Positions 38,350 through 47,947 of a DNA stretch of 64,000 nt are shown here, one piece after another. This DNA is from an uncultured Kushneria sp. GTDB lineage: Bacteria > Pseudomonadota > Gammaproteobacteria > Pseudomonadales > Halomonadaceae. The notes below the pieces were generated by a model, which was not told the DNA's origin, did no database searches, and saw only the letters and a list, made by a program, of their open reading frames with translations. Where the stretch lies: assembly GCF_947497025.1 (NCBI RefSeq), contig NZ_CANMFC010000003.1, positions 248,001-312,000 of the forward strand. Direction: 5' to 3'. Made by a program: the position numbers and the translations under genes. Within the stretch, counting starts at the first letter, position 1. Each line of letters opens with the position of its first letter.

Positions 38350-39768
38350 TTAGAAGGCGGGCAGCCACACGACGCGCATGATCACCAGCACGATGGAGGC
38401 CAGCGTCAGCAGGATGAGCTGGCGGCGATCAACGGTCCCGGCCAGATAGCGATGGGCAAAAAAGTGATAGCTGATGCGGGTGACGGCGCAGATGATCAGG
38501 CCCAATAGCGCGCCGCCAATCAGATCGCTGAGCCAGTGCACGCCAAAGGTCAGTCGTGACAGGGCCACCATGCTGGCGGCCACGATGGCCACCCAGTACG
38601 GCCATCGTCTGGCTCGACTCGATAGCCCCTCGGCAATAAACGCTGCACTCAGCCCCCAGAACACGACGGCGGTCGACGCGTGGGCACTCGGATAGGAAAA
38701 CGATCCGATCAGATGCTCCGGCGTATCGGGCCGGACACGGCCAACCCACTGCTTGAGTGTCGTATTGCTGAAGGCCAGCAGGGCCAGGGCACCGCCCCAG
38801 TGAATCAGGGCGGCCAGACGTTTTCGCCACAGGAGCCAGACAAGCCATGGCAGCAGCATGGCGATAATGCCGATGGCGTCGCCGACGCGGTCCAGAATCA
38901 TCGAGGCCCATGTCAAAACCCGGTTGTCAGGACGTGAAAAAAAGCCTTGAGCAGCAACATCCAGCGAAAGCGGCTGTTGAAGGCCGGCCACCAGCCATGT
39001 CCAGCCAATAAAGGCCAGGGCCGCTGCCAGCAGCAGTATCACGGAGGCCAGCGGGATTTCGCCGCCGGCTCGGTGCTGACGAAAACCCAGCCATAGCCGT
39101 CGCGTGACACTGTGATGTCGAGCCCTGATCAGAAGGCCGTGATAGAGCCGACTGTCGCGATCCAGCCGGCGGCGCAGCCACGATAGCGCAAACCCGAGCA
39201 CGATGAGCATGAGCATCAGTACCGAAAGCCACTGTTCGGTACCGGGCGGCAGATGTATTAACCGCTGCCAGCTGCGCCCCAGATAGTAGCCGGGCAGAAG
39301 ATACGCGGGTGCCCAGAGCAGCGCCGAGATGACGTTGACCACCACAAAGCGGGCCGGCGGCATGTGCATCATGCCGGCCACCATGGGAATAATGGGGCGC
39401 ACCGGCCCAACAAAGCGTCCAAAGGCGACCGAAAGAGCGCCGTGGCGAGTGAAAAAGCGCTCGCCCCTGTCAACCCACTGAGGGTAGCGGTTGAACGGCC
39501 ACCATTGGCGTATGCGATCGCGCTGGGTGCGACCGAGCCAGTAGCTGGCGCCATCACCCAGCACGGCACCAATGAAGGCACTCAACATGAGAACAATAAT
39601 GGAGACCTGGTCGTGGCCCGCCAGTGAGGCGGCGGCCGTCAGCATGACAATCCCCGGGACGACCAGGCCTACCAGTGCCAGGGACTCAAGCAGGGCAACA
39701 ATACCCACGATCAGAACCAGAACCGTCGGGTTATGTGCCCACTGATCAATCAGGGCAACAGGGTGCAT
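38350..39768 (-). CDS. DedA-PAP2 fusion membrane protein (putative lipid phosphatase)
   Basis: 472 residues from ATG at 39768 with GGAG upstream. Residues 1-200 are a DedA/SNARE-associated domain (GRFVGPVRPIIPMVAGM, AFIGAVLGDGASYWLGR); DedA proteins are linked to undecaprenyl-phosphate or phospholipid flipping. From about 235 a six-helix PAP2 phosphatase follows with all three catalytic motifs: KQWVGRVRP, PSAHA (usually PSGH) and SRLTFGVHWLSD. The fusion suggests dephosphorylation and translocation of a lipid such as undecaprenyl pyrophosphate by one protein. The substrate is inferred. Confidence 0.87.
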   Translation of the reverse strand: MHPVALIDQWAHNPTVLVLIVGIVALLESLALVGLVVPGIVMLTAAASLAGHDQVSIIVLMLSAFIGAVLGDGASYWLGRTQRDRIRQWWPFNRYPQWVDRGERFFTRHGALSVAFGRFVGPVRPIIPMVAGMMHMPPARFVVVNVISALLWAPAYLLPGYYLGRSWQRLIHLPPGTEQWLSVLMLMLIVLGFALSWLRRRLDRDSRLYHGLLIRARHHSVTRRLWLGFRQHRAGGEIPLASVILLLAAALAFIGWTWLVAGLQQPLSLDVAAQGFFSRPDNRVLTWASMILDRVGDAIGIIAMLLPWLVWLLWRKRLAALIHWGGALALLAFSNTTLKQWVGRVRPDTPEHLIGSFSYPSAHASTAVVFWGLSAAFIAEGLSSRARRWPYWVAIVAASMVALSRLTFGVHWLSDLIGGALLGLIICAVTRISYHFFAHRYLAGTVDRRQLILLTLASIVLVIMRVVWLPAF

Positions 39769-39975
39769 CAAACAGGGCTCCACGCAATGATTTGCCGCGT
39801 CCGGCGCGGTTTTTACTGCTGCCGGCAACTGGCTTATAGTAGCGATTCATGAGTATTGGATGGGCAAACGTAAAATCGTCGGCCAGTATAGTCAGCCGCT
39901 GTGCACTCCGATAGCGTCAGAGCAGGACGATGGACAAGCGTGGCCGCGCATTTTGGATACAGGAGAGCAGCGCAG

Positions 39976-41253
39976 ATGACGTCTGAGGGGCACAGGGATA
40001 TGGAGATCGCCACGCATGTGGCACTGCTGGGACAGCAGGCGCGCAAGGCGTCCCGCCTGCTTCGCAGTAGCACTACCGGGCAGCGAAACGCCGCGCTCAT
40101 GGCAATGGCCGCCGAGCTTTCGCATCAGCGCAATGCGCTGCTGGCAGCCAACGAACGCGATGTGGCACGTGGCAGCGCGGAAGGGCTGTCCGAGGCGCTC
40201 ATGGATCGCCTGCTTTTAACCCCTGCGCGCATTGATGCCATGATCTCGGGGCTTGAAACCGTTGCCGCACTGCCTGACCCGGTGGGGGGTATCGATGATC
40301 TGCGCACCCAGGACAATGGGCTGCGCATCGGCCGCATGCGCACGCCTCTGGGTGTTATCGGGATCATCTACGAGTCCCGCCCCAACGTGACGGTGGACGC
40401 TGCTGCGCTGTGTCTTAAGTCCGGTAACGCTGTCATTTTACGCGGTGGCTCGGAAGCCTTTGAATCCAACTGTGCCATTGCCCGCTTTATCGCCTCGGGA
40501 CTTGAAAAGGCCGGGTTGTCAGGCCACGCCGTGCAGCTGATCGAAACCACGGATCGAAACGCCGTGGGCGCGCTGATCACGGCACGCGACCATGTGGACG
40601 TGATCATTCCGCGAGGCGGAAAGTCGCTGATCAAGCGTATCTCGGAGGATGCGAGCATTCCGGTCATCAAGCATCTGGAAGGGCTTTGCCATGTCTTTGT
40701 GGACCGTCATGCCTCGCTCGATATGGCCTTTGACATCGCCTTCAATGCCAAGTGCTTTCGCTATGGCATCTGCGGTGCCATGGAGACGCTGCTGGTGGAT
40801 CAAGACATTGCCCATGCTTTCCTGCCGGCCATGATCGCGAAGTTTCAGGACGCCGGTGTCACGGTACGTGGCTGCGACAGGGTGCAGGTGCTGGCCGATG
40901 TCGAGCCTGCCACCGAAGAGGACTGGTGGACCGAATATCTGGGGCCGGTGTTGTCCATTCGGATCGTGGACGACATGGACGCTGCCATCGAGCACATCAA
41001 CCACTACGGCTCCCATCACACCGATGCCATCGTCAGTGACCACTTTGGGCATACTCAGCTTTTCATGCTGGAAGTGGACTCAAGCTCTGTCATGGTCAAT
41101 GCCCCGACCTGCTTTGCCGATGGCGCGCAGTATGGCCTGGGGGCCGAAATCGGTATTTCTACCGACAAGCTGCACGTCAGAGGCCCGGTAGGGCTCGAGG
41201 GACTGACCACGCGTAAATATATCGTGCTGGGCGATGGTCATGTCAGAACATAA
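39976..41253 (+). CDS. proA: Gamma-glutamyl phosphate reductase
   Basis: NADPH-dependent second step of proline synthesis. 425 residues from ATG at 39976 with GGAGAG upstream; ATG at 40000 is possible and a longer frame to 39901 is unlikely. Key segments: [16 protein letters not shown] (cofactor region, about 120), LRGGSEA, and the active-site cysteine in [22 protein letters not shown] (about 380). It heads the run proA-nadD-rsfS-rlmH; proB is not adjacent. Proline can also serve as an osmolyte in halophiles. Confidence 0.95.
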   Translation: MTSEGHRDMEIATHVALLGQQARKASRLLRSSTTGQRNAALMAMAAELSHQRNALLAANERDVARGSAEGLSEALMDRLLLTPARIDAMISGLETVAALPDPVGGIDDLRTQDNGLRIGRMRTPLGVIGIIYESRPNVTVDAAALCLKSGNAVILRGGSEAFESNCAIARFIASGLEKAGLSGHAVQLIETTDRNAVGALITARDHVDVIIPRGGKSLIKRISEDASIPVIKHLEGLCHVFVDRHASLDMAFDIAFNAKCFRYGICGAMETLLVDQDIAHAFLPAMIAKFQDAGVTVRGCDRVQVLADVEPATEEDWWTEYLGPVLSIRIVDDMDAAIEHINHYGSHHTDAIVSDHFGHTQLFMLEVDSSSVMVNAPTCFADGAQYGLGAEIGISTDKLHVRGPVGLEGLTTRKYIVLGDGHVRT

Positions 41254-41902
41254 TGCCCGTGTCGCCATGTTTGGCGGCACCTTTAATCCTGTTCATATTG
41301 CCCATCTGCGCGCGGCCGTTGAGCTTCGGGAAGCACTGTCGCTGGATGTCGTCCATATGGTGCCGGCGCATCTGCCGCCGCATCGCAGTGCGCCGGGGGT
41401 CAGCTCCGAGGATCGCCTGAGCATGCTGAAGCTGGCGCTGGCGGATACCCCGGGGCTGATGGCTGATGATCGTGAGATTCACCGTGATGGGCCGTCCTGG
41501 TCGCTGGATACGCTCGCCTCCTTGCGTGAGCAGTACGGTGATCAGGCGCGCCTTCTCATGGTGCTGGGGCGTGATGCCTTTTTGAAACTTCATGAATGGC
41601 ACAAGCCCGAAGCGCTTTTTGACCATGCCCACATTCTGGTCATCGGACGCCCCGAGAGTGATGAAGTGCAGTGCCCGGCGCTCGAGGCGCTGGTCGAAGC
41701 GCGCCGCGTCGACAGTATCGATGCCCTCATGGCTGAACCCTGTGGCCGGGTACTTGATTACAATCAGACGACAGCAATGGCCATTTCCGCGACAGCCATT
41801 CGACAAGCACTGGCTGCAGGGCGCAGCGTGCGATATCTGATGCCACCGGCCGTTGAGGCCTTTATCGCTCGTCACGAGCTTTATCTCGAAACGTCAGAGT
41901 GA
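41240..41902 (+). CDS. nadD: Nicotinate-nucleotide adenylyltransferase
   Basis: Forms deamido-NAD from nicotinate mononucleotide and ATP. 220 residues. Nucleotidyltransferase motif [11 protein letters not shown] (about residue 12), [14 protein letters not shown], and the C-terminal [10 protein letters not shown] (ISSTxIR in most). ATG at 41240 has GGG eight bases upstream; ATG at 41234 would be too close to it. It overlaps proA by 14 bases. Confidence 0.95.
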   Translation: MSEHNARVAMFGGTFNPVHIAHLRAAVELREALSLDVVHMVPAHLPPHRSAPGVSSEDRLSMLKLALADTPGLMADDREIHRDGPSWSLDTLASLREQYGDQARLLMVLGRDAFLKLHEWHKPEALFDHAHILVIGRPESDEVQCPALEALVEARRVDSIDALMAEPCGRVLDYNQTTAMAISATAIRQALAAGRSVRYLMPPAVEAFIARHELYLETSE

Positions 41903-41992
41903 GGCCGGTGCAGGCCAAAAGCGTCAAATGTCTATGGTGCCTGCGCCTGACAGCGGTACAATGCGCGCTGAACCATTTATCTCCGAGGAGCT

Positions 41993-42358
41993 ATGCAGAC
42001 AGTACTTTCATCTCTGGTGGTTGACGCCCTGGAAGAGCTCAAGGGGCGTGATATCGCCGAGCTCGATGTTTCCAGACTGACCAGCGTGACCGATGTCATG
42101 GTGGTAGCCAGCGGTACTTCCAGCCGACACGTCAAGGCACTGGCCGACAATGTGGTAGAGCGCGCCAAAAATGAAGGCGTTCGCCCGCTGGGCATCGAAG
42201 GTGAGGCCGGCAGCGACTGGGTGCTGGTAGACCTGGGCGATGTGGTGGTCCACGTCATGATGCCGGACGCCCGCAGACTCTACGATCTGGAAAGGCTCTG
42301 GAGCGAGTTGCCCAATGATCTGGGGCGCCATGAAGCGGTCGGTGAGCACCACTCTTGA
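41993..42358 (+). CDS. rsfS: Ribosomal silencing factor RsfS
   Basis: Binds ribosomal protein L14 and blocks subunit joining when nutrients are scarce. 121 residues; the core [27 protein letters not shown] and the C-terminal [19 protein letters not shown] region match the family. GAGGAG precedes the ATG. It overlaps rlmH by four bases (TTGA). Confidence 0.95.
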   Translation: MQTVLSSLVVDALEELKGRDIAELDVSRLTSVTDVMVVASGTSSRHVKALADNVVERAKNEGVRPLGIEGEAGSDWVLVDLGDVVVHVMMPDARRLYDLERLWSELPNDLGRHEAVGEHHS

Positions 42359-42822
42359 AATTGAGAATGCTTGCTGTCGGCACGCGAATGCCGGGCTGGG
42401 TCACGCAGGGCGTTGAGGAGTACCGCAAGCGCCTGCCGCGGGAGATGTCGCTTGAAATTGTTGAGCTGTCCCCCGGCCCACGTCAGAAAAGCGCTGATCC
42501 CGCGAAGGCGATACGCGTTGAAGGGGATCGCCTGCTGTCAAAAGTCAGGGGCAGTGAACTCGTCGTGGCGCTCGATGTCGAAGGCAAGCCATGGTCGACG
42601 CCGACGCTTGCCGAGCGAATGAGCGAGTGGCAAATGTCCGGCAGCGATGTGTCACTGCTGATCGGCGGCCCGGACGGCCTTGATCAACGCTGCCTGGTAC
42701 GGGCCGACCTTCGCTGGTCCCTGTCACCTCTGACGCTTCCTCATCCGCTGGTGCGGGTATTGCTGGCCGAGCAGCTCTACCGGGGCTGGACGCTCATGAC
42801 CGGGCATCCCTACCATCGCTAG
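42355..42822 (+). CDS. rlmH: 23S rRNA pseudouridine-1915 N3-methyltransferase
   Basis: A SPOUT-fold methyltransferase acting on pseudouridine 1915 in helix 69. 155 residues. The start is TTG at 42355 inside the rsfS stop (TTGA); it gives [15 protein letters not shown], matching E. coli RlmH in length and position. The knot region LLIGGPDGL and the C-terminal [16 protein letters not shown] with PYHR are diagnostic. Confidence 0.96.
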   Translation: MKLRMLAVGTRMPGWVTQGVEEYRKRLPREMSLEIVELSPGPRQKSADPAKAIRVEGDRLLSKVRGSELVVALDVEGKPWSTPTLAERMSEWQMSGSDVSLLIGGPDGLDQRCLVRADLRWSLSPLTLPHPLVRVLLAEQLYRGWTLMTGHPYHR

Positions 42823-42895
42823 CGGGGTCTGAGCGTGCATCGTCCTGCGCCCTTCGGGCGACCTATCCGTTCATCGTTTTTGGGCAATCTTCTCC

Positions 42896-44812
42896 ATGCG
42901 CCCACGTCGCGCCACGCTTAAGGATTCCGAACAGCAGGCCCGCATCTTTCGACGCCGCAGCGTTCTGGCGGCGTTGCTTGTGCTTATCATGTTTTCCGGC
43001 CTGATTGGCCGCATGGTATGGCTGCAGGTTGTTCAACACGACATTTTCATCACACGCTCGGATAAAAACCGCATGCGTGTTGAGCCGCTGCCCCCCAATC
43101 GCGGTCTGATCTTTGACCGCAACCACAAGGTACTGGCCGAAAACAGGCCGACTTATAACCTCACGCTGGTGCGCGAGCAGGCCGGCGATGTCGGTCAGAC
43201 CCTCCAGCGCCTGATCGATATTCTGGGTCTCCCCGAGGATCAGCGCGAGGTGCTGGCGCAGCGCTCGCGTGAGCGACTTCGCTCCTACGAGCCGGCGCTG
43301 CTGCTTAGTGATCTCAATGAAGATCAAATTGCCAAAATCGCGGTCAATCGGTATCGGCTTCCCGGTGTAGAGGTTGAGGCTCAGCTCATCCGTTACTACC
43401 CGGACGGTGAATGGATGTCGCATGTGCTTGGCTATGTCGGGCGCATCAGTCAGGAAGATCAGCAGCGCATTGATACCAGCAATTACGCCGGAACACATTT
43501 TATTGGCAAGACCGGCATCGAACGGTTTTATGAAGACGAGCTCCATGGTCATGCCGGGGTGAAGCGGGTCGAAACCAATGCCCGTGGACGTGCGCTGCGC
43601 GAGATCGACCGAACGCCCCCGCAGCCGGGCAAGAATCTGACACTGACGCTGGATTCCAGGCTGCAAAAGCTGGGGCATGATCTATTGAAAGGCAAGCGCG
43701 GCGCCATTGTCGCCATTGAGCCTGCCACCGGCGCGATACTTGCCATGGTGTCAGAGCCCGGGTTTGACAATAACAAGTTCGTGACCGGCATCGATACGAA
43801 GTCCTACGCCGCCCTTCGTGATGATATAGATATGCCGCTGTATAATCGGGCCTCGCGTGGGCAGTATCCGCCGGCCTCGACGGTCAAGCCCTATATGGCA
43901 TCAGCGGGTCTGGAATATGGCCTGATTCAGCCTTCCGATACGGTTTATGATCCGGGCTACTACCAGTTGCCCAACGACTCCAGACGCTATCGCAACTGGT
44001 TGCGCTGGGGGCATGGCCGGGTCGACATGAAACGCGCCATTACGGTGTCCAATGATACCTACTTCTTTACGCTCGCCCATCGCATGGGCATTGATCGACT
44101 CTCCAGCTTTATGCACAAGTATGGATTCGGGGAGGATCACAGCCTGGATGTCTGGGGCGCCGGCAGTGGCCTGATGCCCAGTCGTGACTGGAAGCGTGGC
44201 CGCTACAATCAGGCCTGGTATCCGGGGGAAACCCTGTCGGTGGGTATCGGGCAGGGCTACTGGCTGGCGACGCCCCTGCAGATGGCCACTGCAGTGGCCG
44301 TGATGGCCAACAATGGCAAATGGGTGCGTCCTCATCTGGCGATGCAGGTAGGCGACCAGGAGATTGCACCGCCTTTCAAGAATACCCCTGATGACATCAA
44401 GCTGGATAACCCGCACTGGTGGGATCTGATCCATGACGCCATGGAAAATGTCATGAGTGGCAGTGAAGGCTCGGGGCGCGCATCAGGGCGTAATCTTCAA
44501 TATCGCATGGCCGGCAAGTCAGGTACGGCGCAGGTCTTCACGCTGGGTCAAAAGGAAAAGTACAACGCCTCCGAACTTGAAGAGCGTTTGCATGACCATG
44601 CCCTGTTTACGGCGTTTGCGCCGGTGGATGATCCCAAAATCGCGGTGGCCGTCATCATCGAAAACGGTGGCGGTGGCAGCAGGGTGGCCGCCCCCATTGC
44701 GCGCGAAATGCTCGATGCCTGGATACTGCCGGACATGAAATCCAGCGAGGAAGCGCAACGTCATGCCCGGAAAAATGAAAGTACCGCTCAGCAGATCGCG
44801 ACGGGAGACTGA
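42896..44812 (+). CDS. mrdA: Penicillin-binding protein 2 (elongation transpeptidase)
   Basis: Cross-links peptidoglycan during lateral growth, working with RodA. 638 residues: a single membrane anchor (about 22-45), the dimerisation/pedestal domain, and a transpeptidase with PPASTVKP (nucleophile Ser; PPGSTVKP in most), VSNDTYFF and GKSGTAQV. The extension after the domain is charged. It starts 73 bases after rlmH and is followed by rodA within 2 bases, the conserved mrdAB pair. Confidence 0.96.
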   Translation: MRPRRATLKDSEQQARIFRRRSVLAALLVLIMFSGLIGRMVWLQVVQHDIFITRSDKNRMRVEPLPPNRGLIFDRNHKVLAENRPTYNLTLVREQAGDVGQTLQRLIDILGLPEDQREVLAQRSRERLRSYEPALLLSDLNEDQIAKIAVNRYRLPGVEVEAQLIRYYPDGEWMSHVLGYVGRISQEDQQRIDTSNYAGTHFIGKTGIERFYEDELHGHAGVKRVETNARGRALREIDRTPPQPGKNLTLTLDSRLQKLGHDLLKGKRGAIVAIEPATGAILAMVSEPGFDNNKFVTGIDTKSYAALRDDIDMPLYNRASRGQYPPASTVKPYMASAGLEYGLIQPSDTVYDPGYYQLPNDSRRYRNWLRWGHGRVDMKRAITVSNDTYFFTLAHRMGIDRLSSFMHKYGFGEDHSLDVWGAGSGLMPSRDWKRGRYNQAWYPGETLSVGIGQGYWLATPLQMATAVAVMANNGKWVRPHLAMQVGDQEIAPPFKNTPDDIKLDNPHWWDLIHDAMENVMSGSEGSGRASGRNLQYRMAGKSGTAQVFTLGQKEKYNASELEERLHDHALFTAFAPVDDPKIAVAVIIENGGGGSRVAAPIAREMLDAWILPDMKSSEEAQRHARKNESTAQQIATGD

Positions 44813-44814
44813 CG

Positions 44815-45954
44815 ATGATGATGGACTACTGGCAGCGGGTGTATCGCCGCAGCCGTCGGCAGTACCAGCGCCTGAACTGGCGTACCCTCCACCTTGACCC
44901 CTGGCTTTTGCTGGCGCTGCTCACCATCGTTACCGGCGGTTTGATCGTGCTCTACAGCGCTGGCGGGGAATCCACCTATCTGGTGGAAGCCCAGGCACTG
45001 CGATTCGGCGCCGCCTTTTTGATCATGCTGCTGATCGCGCAGTTCTCACCGCGCACCATGCAGCGCTTTGCCTGGTTTTTCTACGTCATGGTCACCCTGA
45101 TGCTGGTGGCCGTGGATGTGATCGGCACTCATGCCATGGGGGCTCAACGCTGGCTGACCATTCCCGGTGTGATCCGGTTTCAGCCTTCCGAGCTCATGAA
45201 ACTTGCCATGCCGATGACCATTGCTGCCTATCTGTCGCGGCGAGTGTTGCCGCCCGGATGGCTGGATCTGCTGGTCTGTTTGTTATTGATGGGCGTCCCG
45301 GTGGCGTTGATTGCCAATCAGCCCGATCTGGGCACTTCCATGCTGGTGACGGCCTCTGCCGTTTTCGTGATTCTGCTGGCGGGGCTTTCCTGGCGCTTTA
45401 TTGCGGTGTGTGGTGGGCTGGGCATCGCTGCCATGCCGCTTTTGTGGTTCAACATGCATCAATACCAGCGACAGCGGGTACTGACCTTTTTGAACCCGGA
45501 AAGCGATCCGCTGGGCGCCGGCTGGAACATTATTCAGTCCAAGACGGCCATCGGCTCGGGGGGCATTCATGGCAAGGGCTGGATGCAGGGCACGCAGTCG
45601 CAACTCGAATTTCTGCCCGAGCGCCATACCGATTTTATCGTGGCGGTGCTGGGTGAAGAGTTCGGGCTGATTGGTATGGCCGTATTGATGAGCTGCTATC
45701 TGCTGTTGATATGGCGAGGCCTTTACATGGCCAACCAGGCACACGATACCTTTGGTCGATTGCTGGGCGGCAGTCTGATTCTGACCTTTTTTGTCTATGT
45801 GTTTGTCAATGTCGGCATGGTCAGCGGTGTGCTGCCGGTCGTTGGTGTGCCCTTGCCGCTGATCAGTTATGGCGGTACGGCCAGCGTGACCCTGATGGCC
45901 GGCTTCGGTATGCTGATGGCCGTTTTTACCCATCACAAGACCACGCCACGCTAG
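44815..45954 (+). CDS. rodA: Peptidoglycan glycosyltransferase RodA (SEDS family)
   Basis: Polymerises lipid II into glycan strands in the elongasome. 379 residues with ten membrane segments. SEDS signatures include the catalytic-loop PERHTDFIVAVLGEE, GWNIIQSKTAIGSGG and the C-terminal PLPLISYGGTASVT. GGGAG precedes a triplet of in-frame ATG codons (44815, 44818, 44821); which is used is unclear. It is coupled to mrdA upstream and mltB downstream. Confidence 0.95.
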   Translation: MMMDYWQRVYRRSRRQYQRLNWRTLHLDPWLLLALLTIVTGGLIVLYSAGGESTYLVEAQALRFGAAFLIMLLIAQFSPRTMQRFAWFFYVMVTLMLVAVDVIGTHAMGAQRWLTIPGVIRFQPSELMKLAMPMTIAAYLSRRVLPPGWLDLLVCLLLMGVPVALIANQPDLGTSMLVTASAVFVILLAGLSWRFIAVCGGLGIAAMPLLWFNMHQYQRQRVLTFLNPESDPLGAGWNIIQSKTAIGSGGIHGKGWMQGTQSQLEFLPERHTDFIVAVLGEEFGLIGMAVLMSCYLLLIWRGLYMANQAHDTFGRLLGGSLILTFFVYVFVNVGMVSGVLPVVGVPLPLISYGGTASVTLMAGFGMLMAVFTHHKTTPR

Positions 45955-45965
45955 AGAGAGACGGG

Positions 45966-46991
45966 ATGAAGTCGGATCGATGTCATTCAGGCAGGAGATG
46001 GCGCTGGGCCATGGCCATGTTGCTGGCGGTTTCGCCGCTGGTCAATGCAGCCGGTGAGTATGACCCGAGTACCAATGACCAGGCGCGTGCCATGGTCGAC
46101 AGGCTGGCACAATCAGGGCTTGATCGACGAGAACTGACCACAACGCTTGCAAGGGCCAGTCGCCAGCAAAAGATCATCGATGCGATTTCAAAACCCGCCG
46201 AGCACCGTCTGCGCTGGGACCAGTATCGCAATATCTTCATCAAGCCCGAACGCGTGGCCGGCGGGGTCGATTTCATCCGTGCCCATCGTGACGCCATGGC
46301 CCGCGCCGAGCAGGAATATGGCGTGCCGCGCGAAATCATCGCCGCCATCATCGGCGTGGAGACCTGGTACGGGCGCCATACCGGTAGCTATCGCGTGATC
46401 GATGCTCTGACCACGCTGGCCTTTGACTACCCCCCGCGCAGTGATTTCTTCGGTCGTGAGCTTGAAGCCTTTTTGACCCTGACCGGTGAGCAGGGGCTCG
46501 ACCCGATGGAGCTCAAGGGTTCCTATGCCGGGGCCATGGGGCTGCCACAGTTCATGCCCAGCAGCTACCAGGCCTATGCGGTCGATTTCGACAATGATGG
46601 CATCAAGGACCTTTGGAAGGAGCCGGTTGATGCCATTGGCAGCGTGGCCAATTATTTCGCCGAGCATGGCTGGCGCTCAGGGCAGCCGCTGACGGTGGCA
46701 GCACATCTGGAGGGGGCGGAAAAACCTGCAGACGTCGACTTCAATCAGGCAAAGCCGCCCTATATGCGCGTGGCCGATCTCGAGTCACGGGGTATTACGC
46801 CAGACATTGCCATTTCCGGTGACGAGGAAGTGATTCCGCTGATGCTTGATTATGCCGATGGCCACAACGACTACCTGTTGGGGCTGCATAATTTCTACGT
46901 CATCACGCGTTACAATCATAGCCATCTTTATGCCATGGCCGTCACGACACTGGCCGAGCAGATTCAGGCCGCGCTTCAGCGGGAGAGTTAG
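45966..46991 (+). CDS. mltB: Membrane-bound lytic murein transglycosylase B
   Basis: Cleaves the MurNAc-GlcNAc bond with formation of 1,6-anhydro-MurNAc. 341 residues from ATG at 45966, 12 bases after rodA. A signal peptide (about 1-30, ending VNAAG) has no lipobox cysteine, so this copy is probably periplasmic rather than lipid-anchored. The GH103 catalytic glutamate is in GVETWYGRHTG, with SYAGAMGLPQFMPSSY and NSH-like NHSHLYAMAV further on. rlpA follows directly. Confidence 0.92.
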   Translation: MKSDRCHSGRRWRWAMAMLLAVSPLVNAAGEYDPSTNDQARAMVDRLAQSGLDRRELTTTLARASRQQKIIDAISKPAEHRLRWDQYRNIFIKPERVAGGVDFIRAHRDAMARAEQEYGVPREIIAAIIGVETWYGRHTGSYRVIDALTTLAFDYPPRSDFFGRELEAFLTLTGEQGLDPMELKGSYAGAMGLPQFMPSSYQAYAVDFDNDGIKDLWKEPVDAIGSVANYFAEHGWRSGQPLTVAAHLEGAEKPADVDFNQAKPPYMRVADLESRGITPDIAISGDEEVIPLMLDYADGHNDYLLGLHNFYVITRYNHSHLYAMAVTTLAEQIQAALQRES

Positions 46992-46992
46992 C

Positions 46993-47922
46993 GTGTCGTC
47001 CTTGAAAGACTTGTTGCCCGAAAATGCCGGACGTCTGATAGTGCTGATCGTCATGGTCACGCTTGTGGGAGGCTGTGCCAGCGGCAGTGGTGGATCAGGC
47101 GGGCGATACGCCATGTCCAGTGACGCCTATCCTGACCGTCACACCGATGTCTCTAAAGTGCCTGATGCCGTGCCGCAGGTAGAGCCGCTTTCCCGTAGCG
47201 GCAATCAGTCCACCTATCAGGTGCTGGGCAAGCGCTACCACGTGCTCTCTTCGAGCAAGGGCTATAGTCAGACGGGGCGCGCTTCCTTCTACGGCCAGAA
47301 ATTTCAGGGCTACGATACAGCCAATGGTGAGCAGTATGATATGTACACCATGTCGGCGGCACACCGCACGCTGCCGCTTCCCACCTTCGTGCGTGTGACC
47401 AATCTGGCCAACGACCGCTCTGTCATCGTTCGGGTCAATGATCGTGGGCCGTTTCATGACGACCGTTTAATTGATCTCTCCTATGCAGCAGCGTCTCGAC
47501 TGGATATGCTCGGCGCTGGCACTGCTCGGGTACGGGTGACCGCTATCGACCCGCGCCAATGGCAGGCTCGACACAACAATAATCAGCAGGTTGCGGCGCG
47601 CACTGAAAACTCCCCGGGAGCGTCAAGGGCGCAGGGAATCGATGCCTTTTCAGGACAGAAATCCGCGCCTGTCACCAGCAGCAACGACCCGAATAGCGCC
47701 GTCTATCTGCAGGTCGCTGCACTGGGATCGGATGAGCACGCTCAGGCGCTCAGGGACAAGCTCGAAGCGCGTCTTTCAAGGCCGGTTCGGGTAACACGAC
47801 ATGCCGCCATGCATCGGGTACAGGTGGGCCCGCTCGATGATCCGATCATGGTGGAATCAGTCAGGTCCGAACTGCATGAAGCAGGCTATGACCAGCTACA
47901 TCGGGTAACTGGCTCGGACTGA
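46993..47922 (+). CDS. rlpA: Septal ring lytic transglycosylase RlpA
   Basis: A lipoprotein that cuts stem-peptide-free glycan strands. The start is GTG at 46993, one base after the mltB stop, with GGGAGAG five bases upstream; a longer ATG-started frame overlaps mltB and is not real. 309 residues: signal with lipobox LVGGC (cysteine about 27), double-psi beta-barrel domain (about 90-180, ASFYGQKFQGYDTANGE and VNDRGPFHDDR), linker, and a C-terminal SPOR domain (about 233-305, VYLQVAALGSDEHAQAL) that binds denuded glycan. Confidence 0.94.
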   Translation: MSSLKDLLPENAGRLIVLIVMVTLVGGCASGSGGSGGRYAMSSDAYPDRHTDVSKVPDAVPQVEPLSRSGNQSTYQVLGKRYHVLSSSKGYSQTGRASFYGQKFQGYDTANGEQYDMYTMSAAHRTLPLPTFVRVTNLANDRSVIVRVNDRGPFHDDRLIDLSYAAASRLDMLGAGTARVRVTAIDPRQWQARHNNNQQVAARTENSPGASRAQGIDAFSGQKSAPVTSSNDPNSAVYLQVAALGSDEHAQALRDKLEARLSRPVRVTRHAAMHRVQVGPLDDPIMVESVRSELHEAGYDQLHRVTGSD

Positions 47923-47947
47923 ATACAAGCAAACAGAGAAAGGCAAT

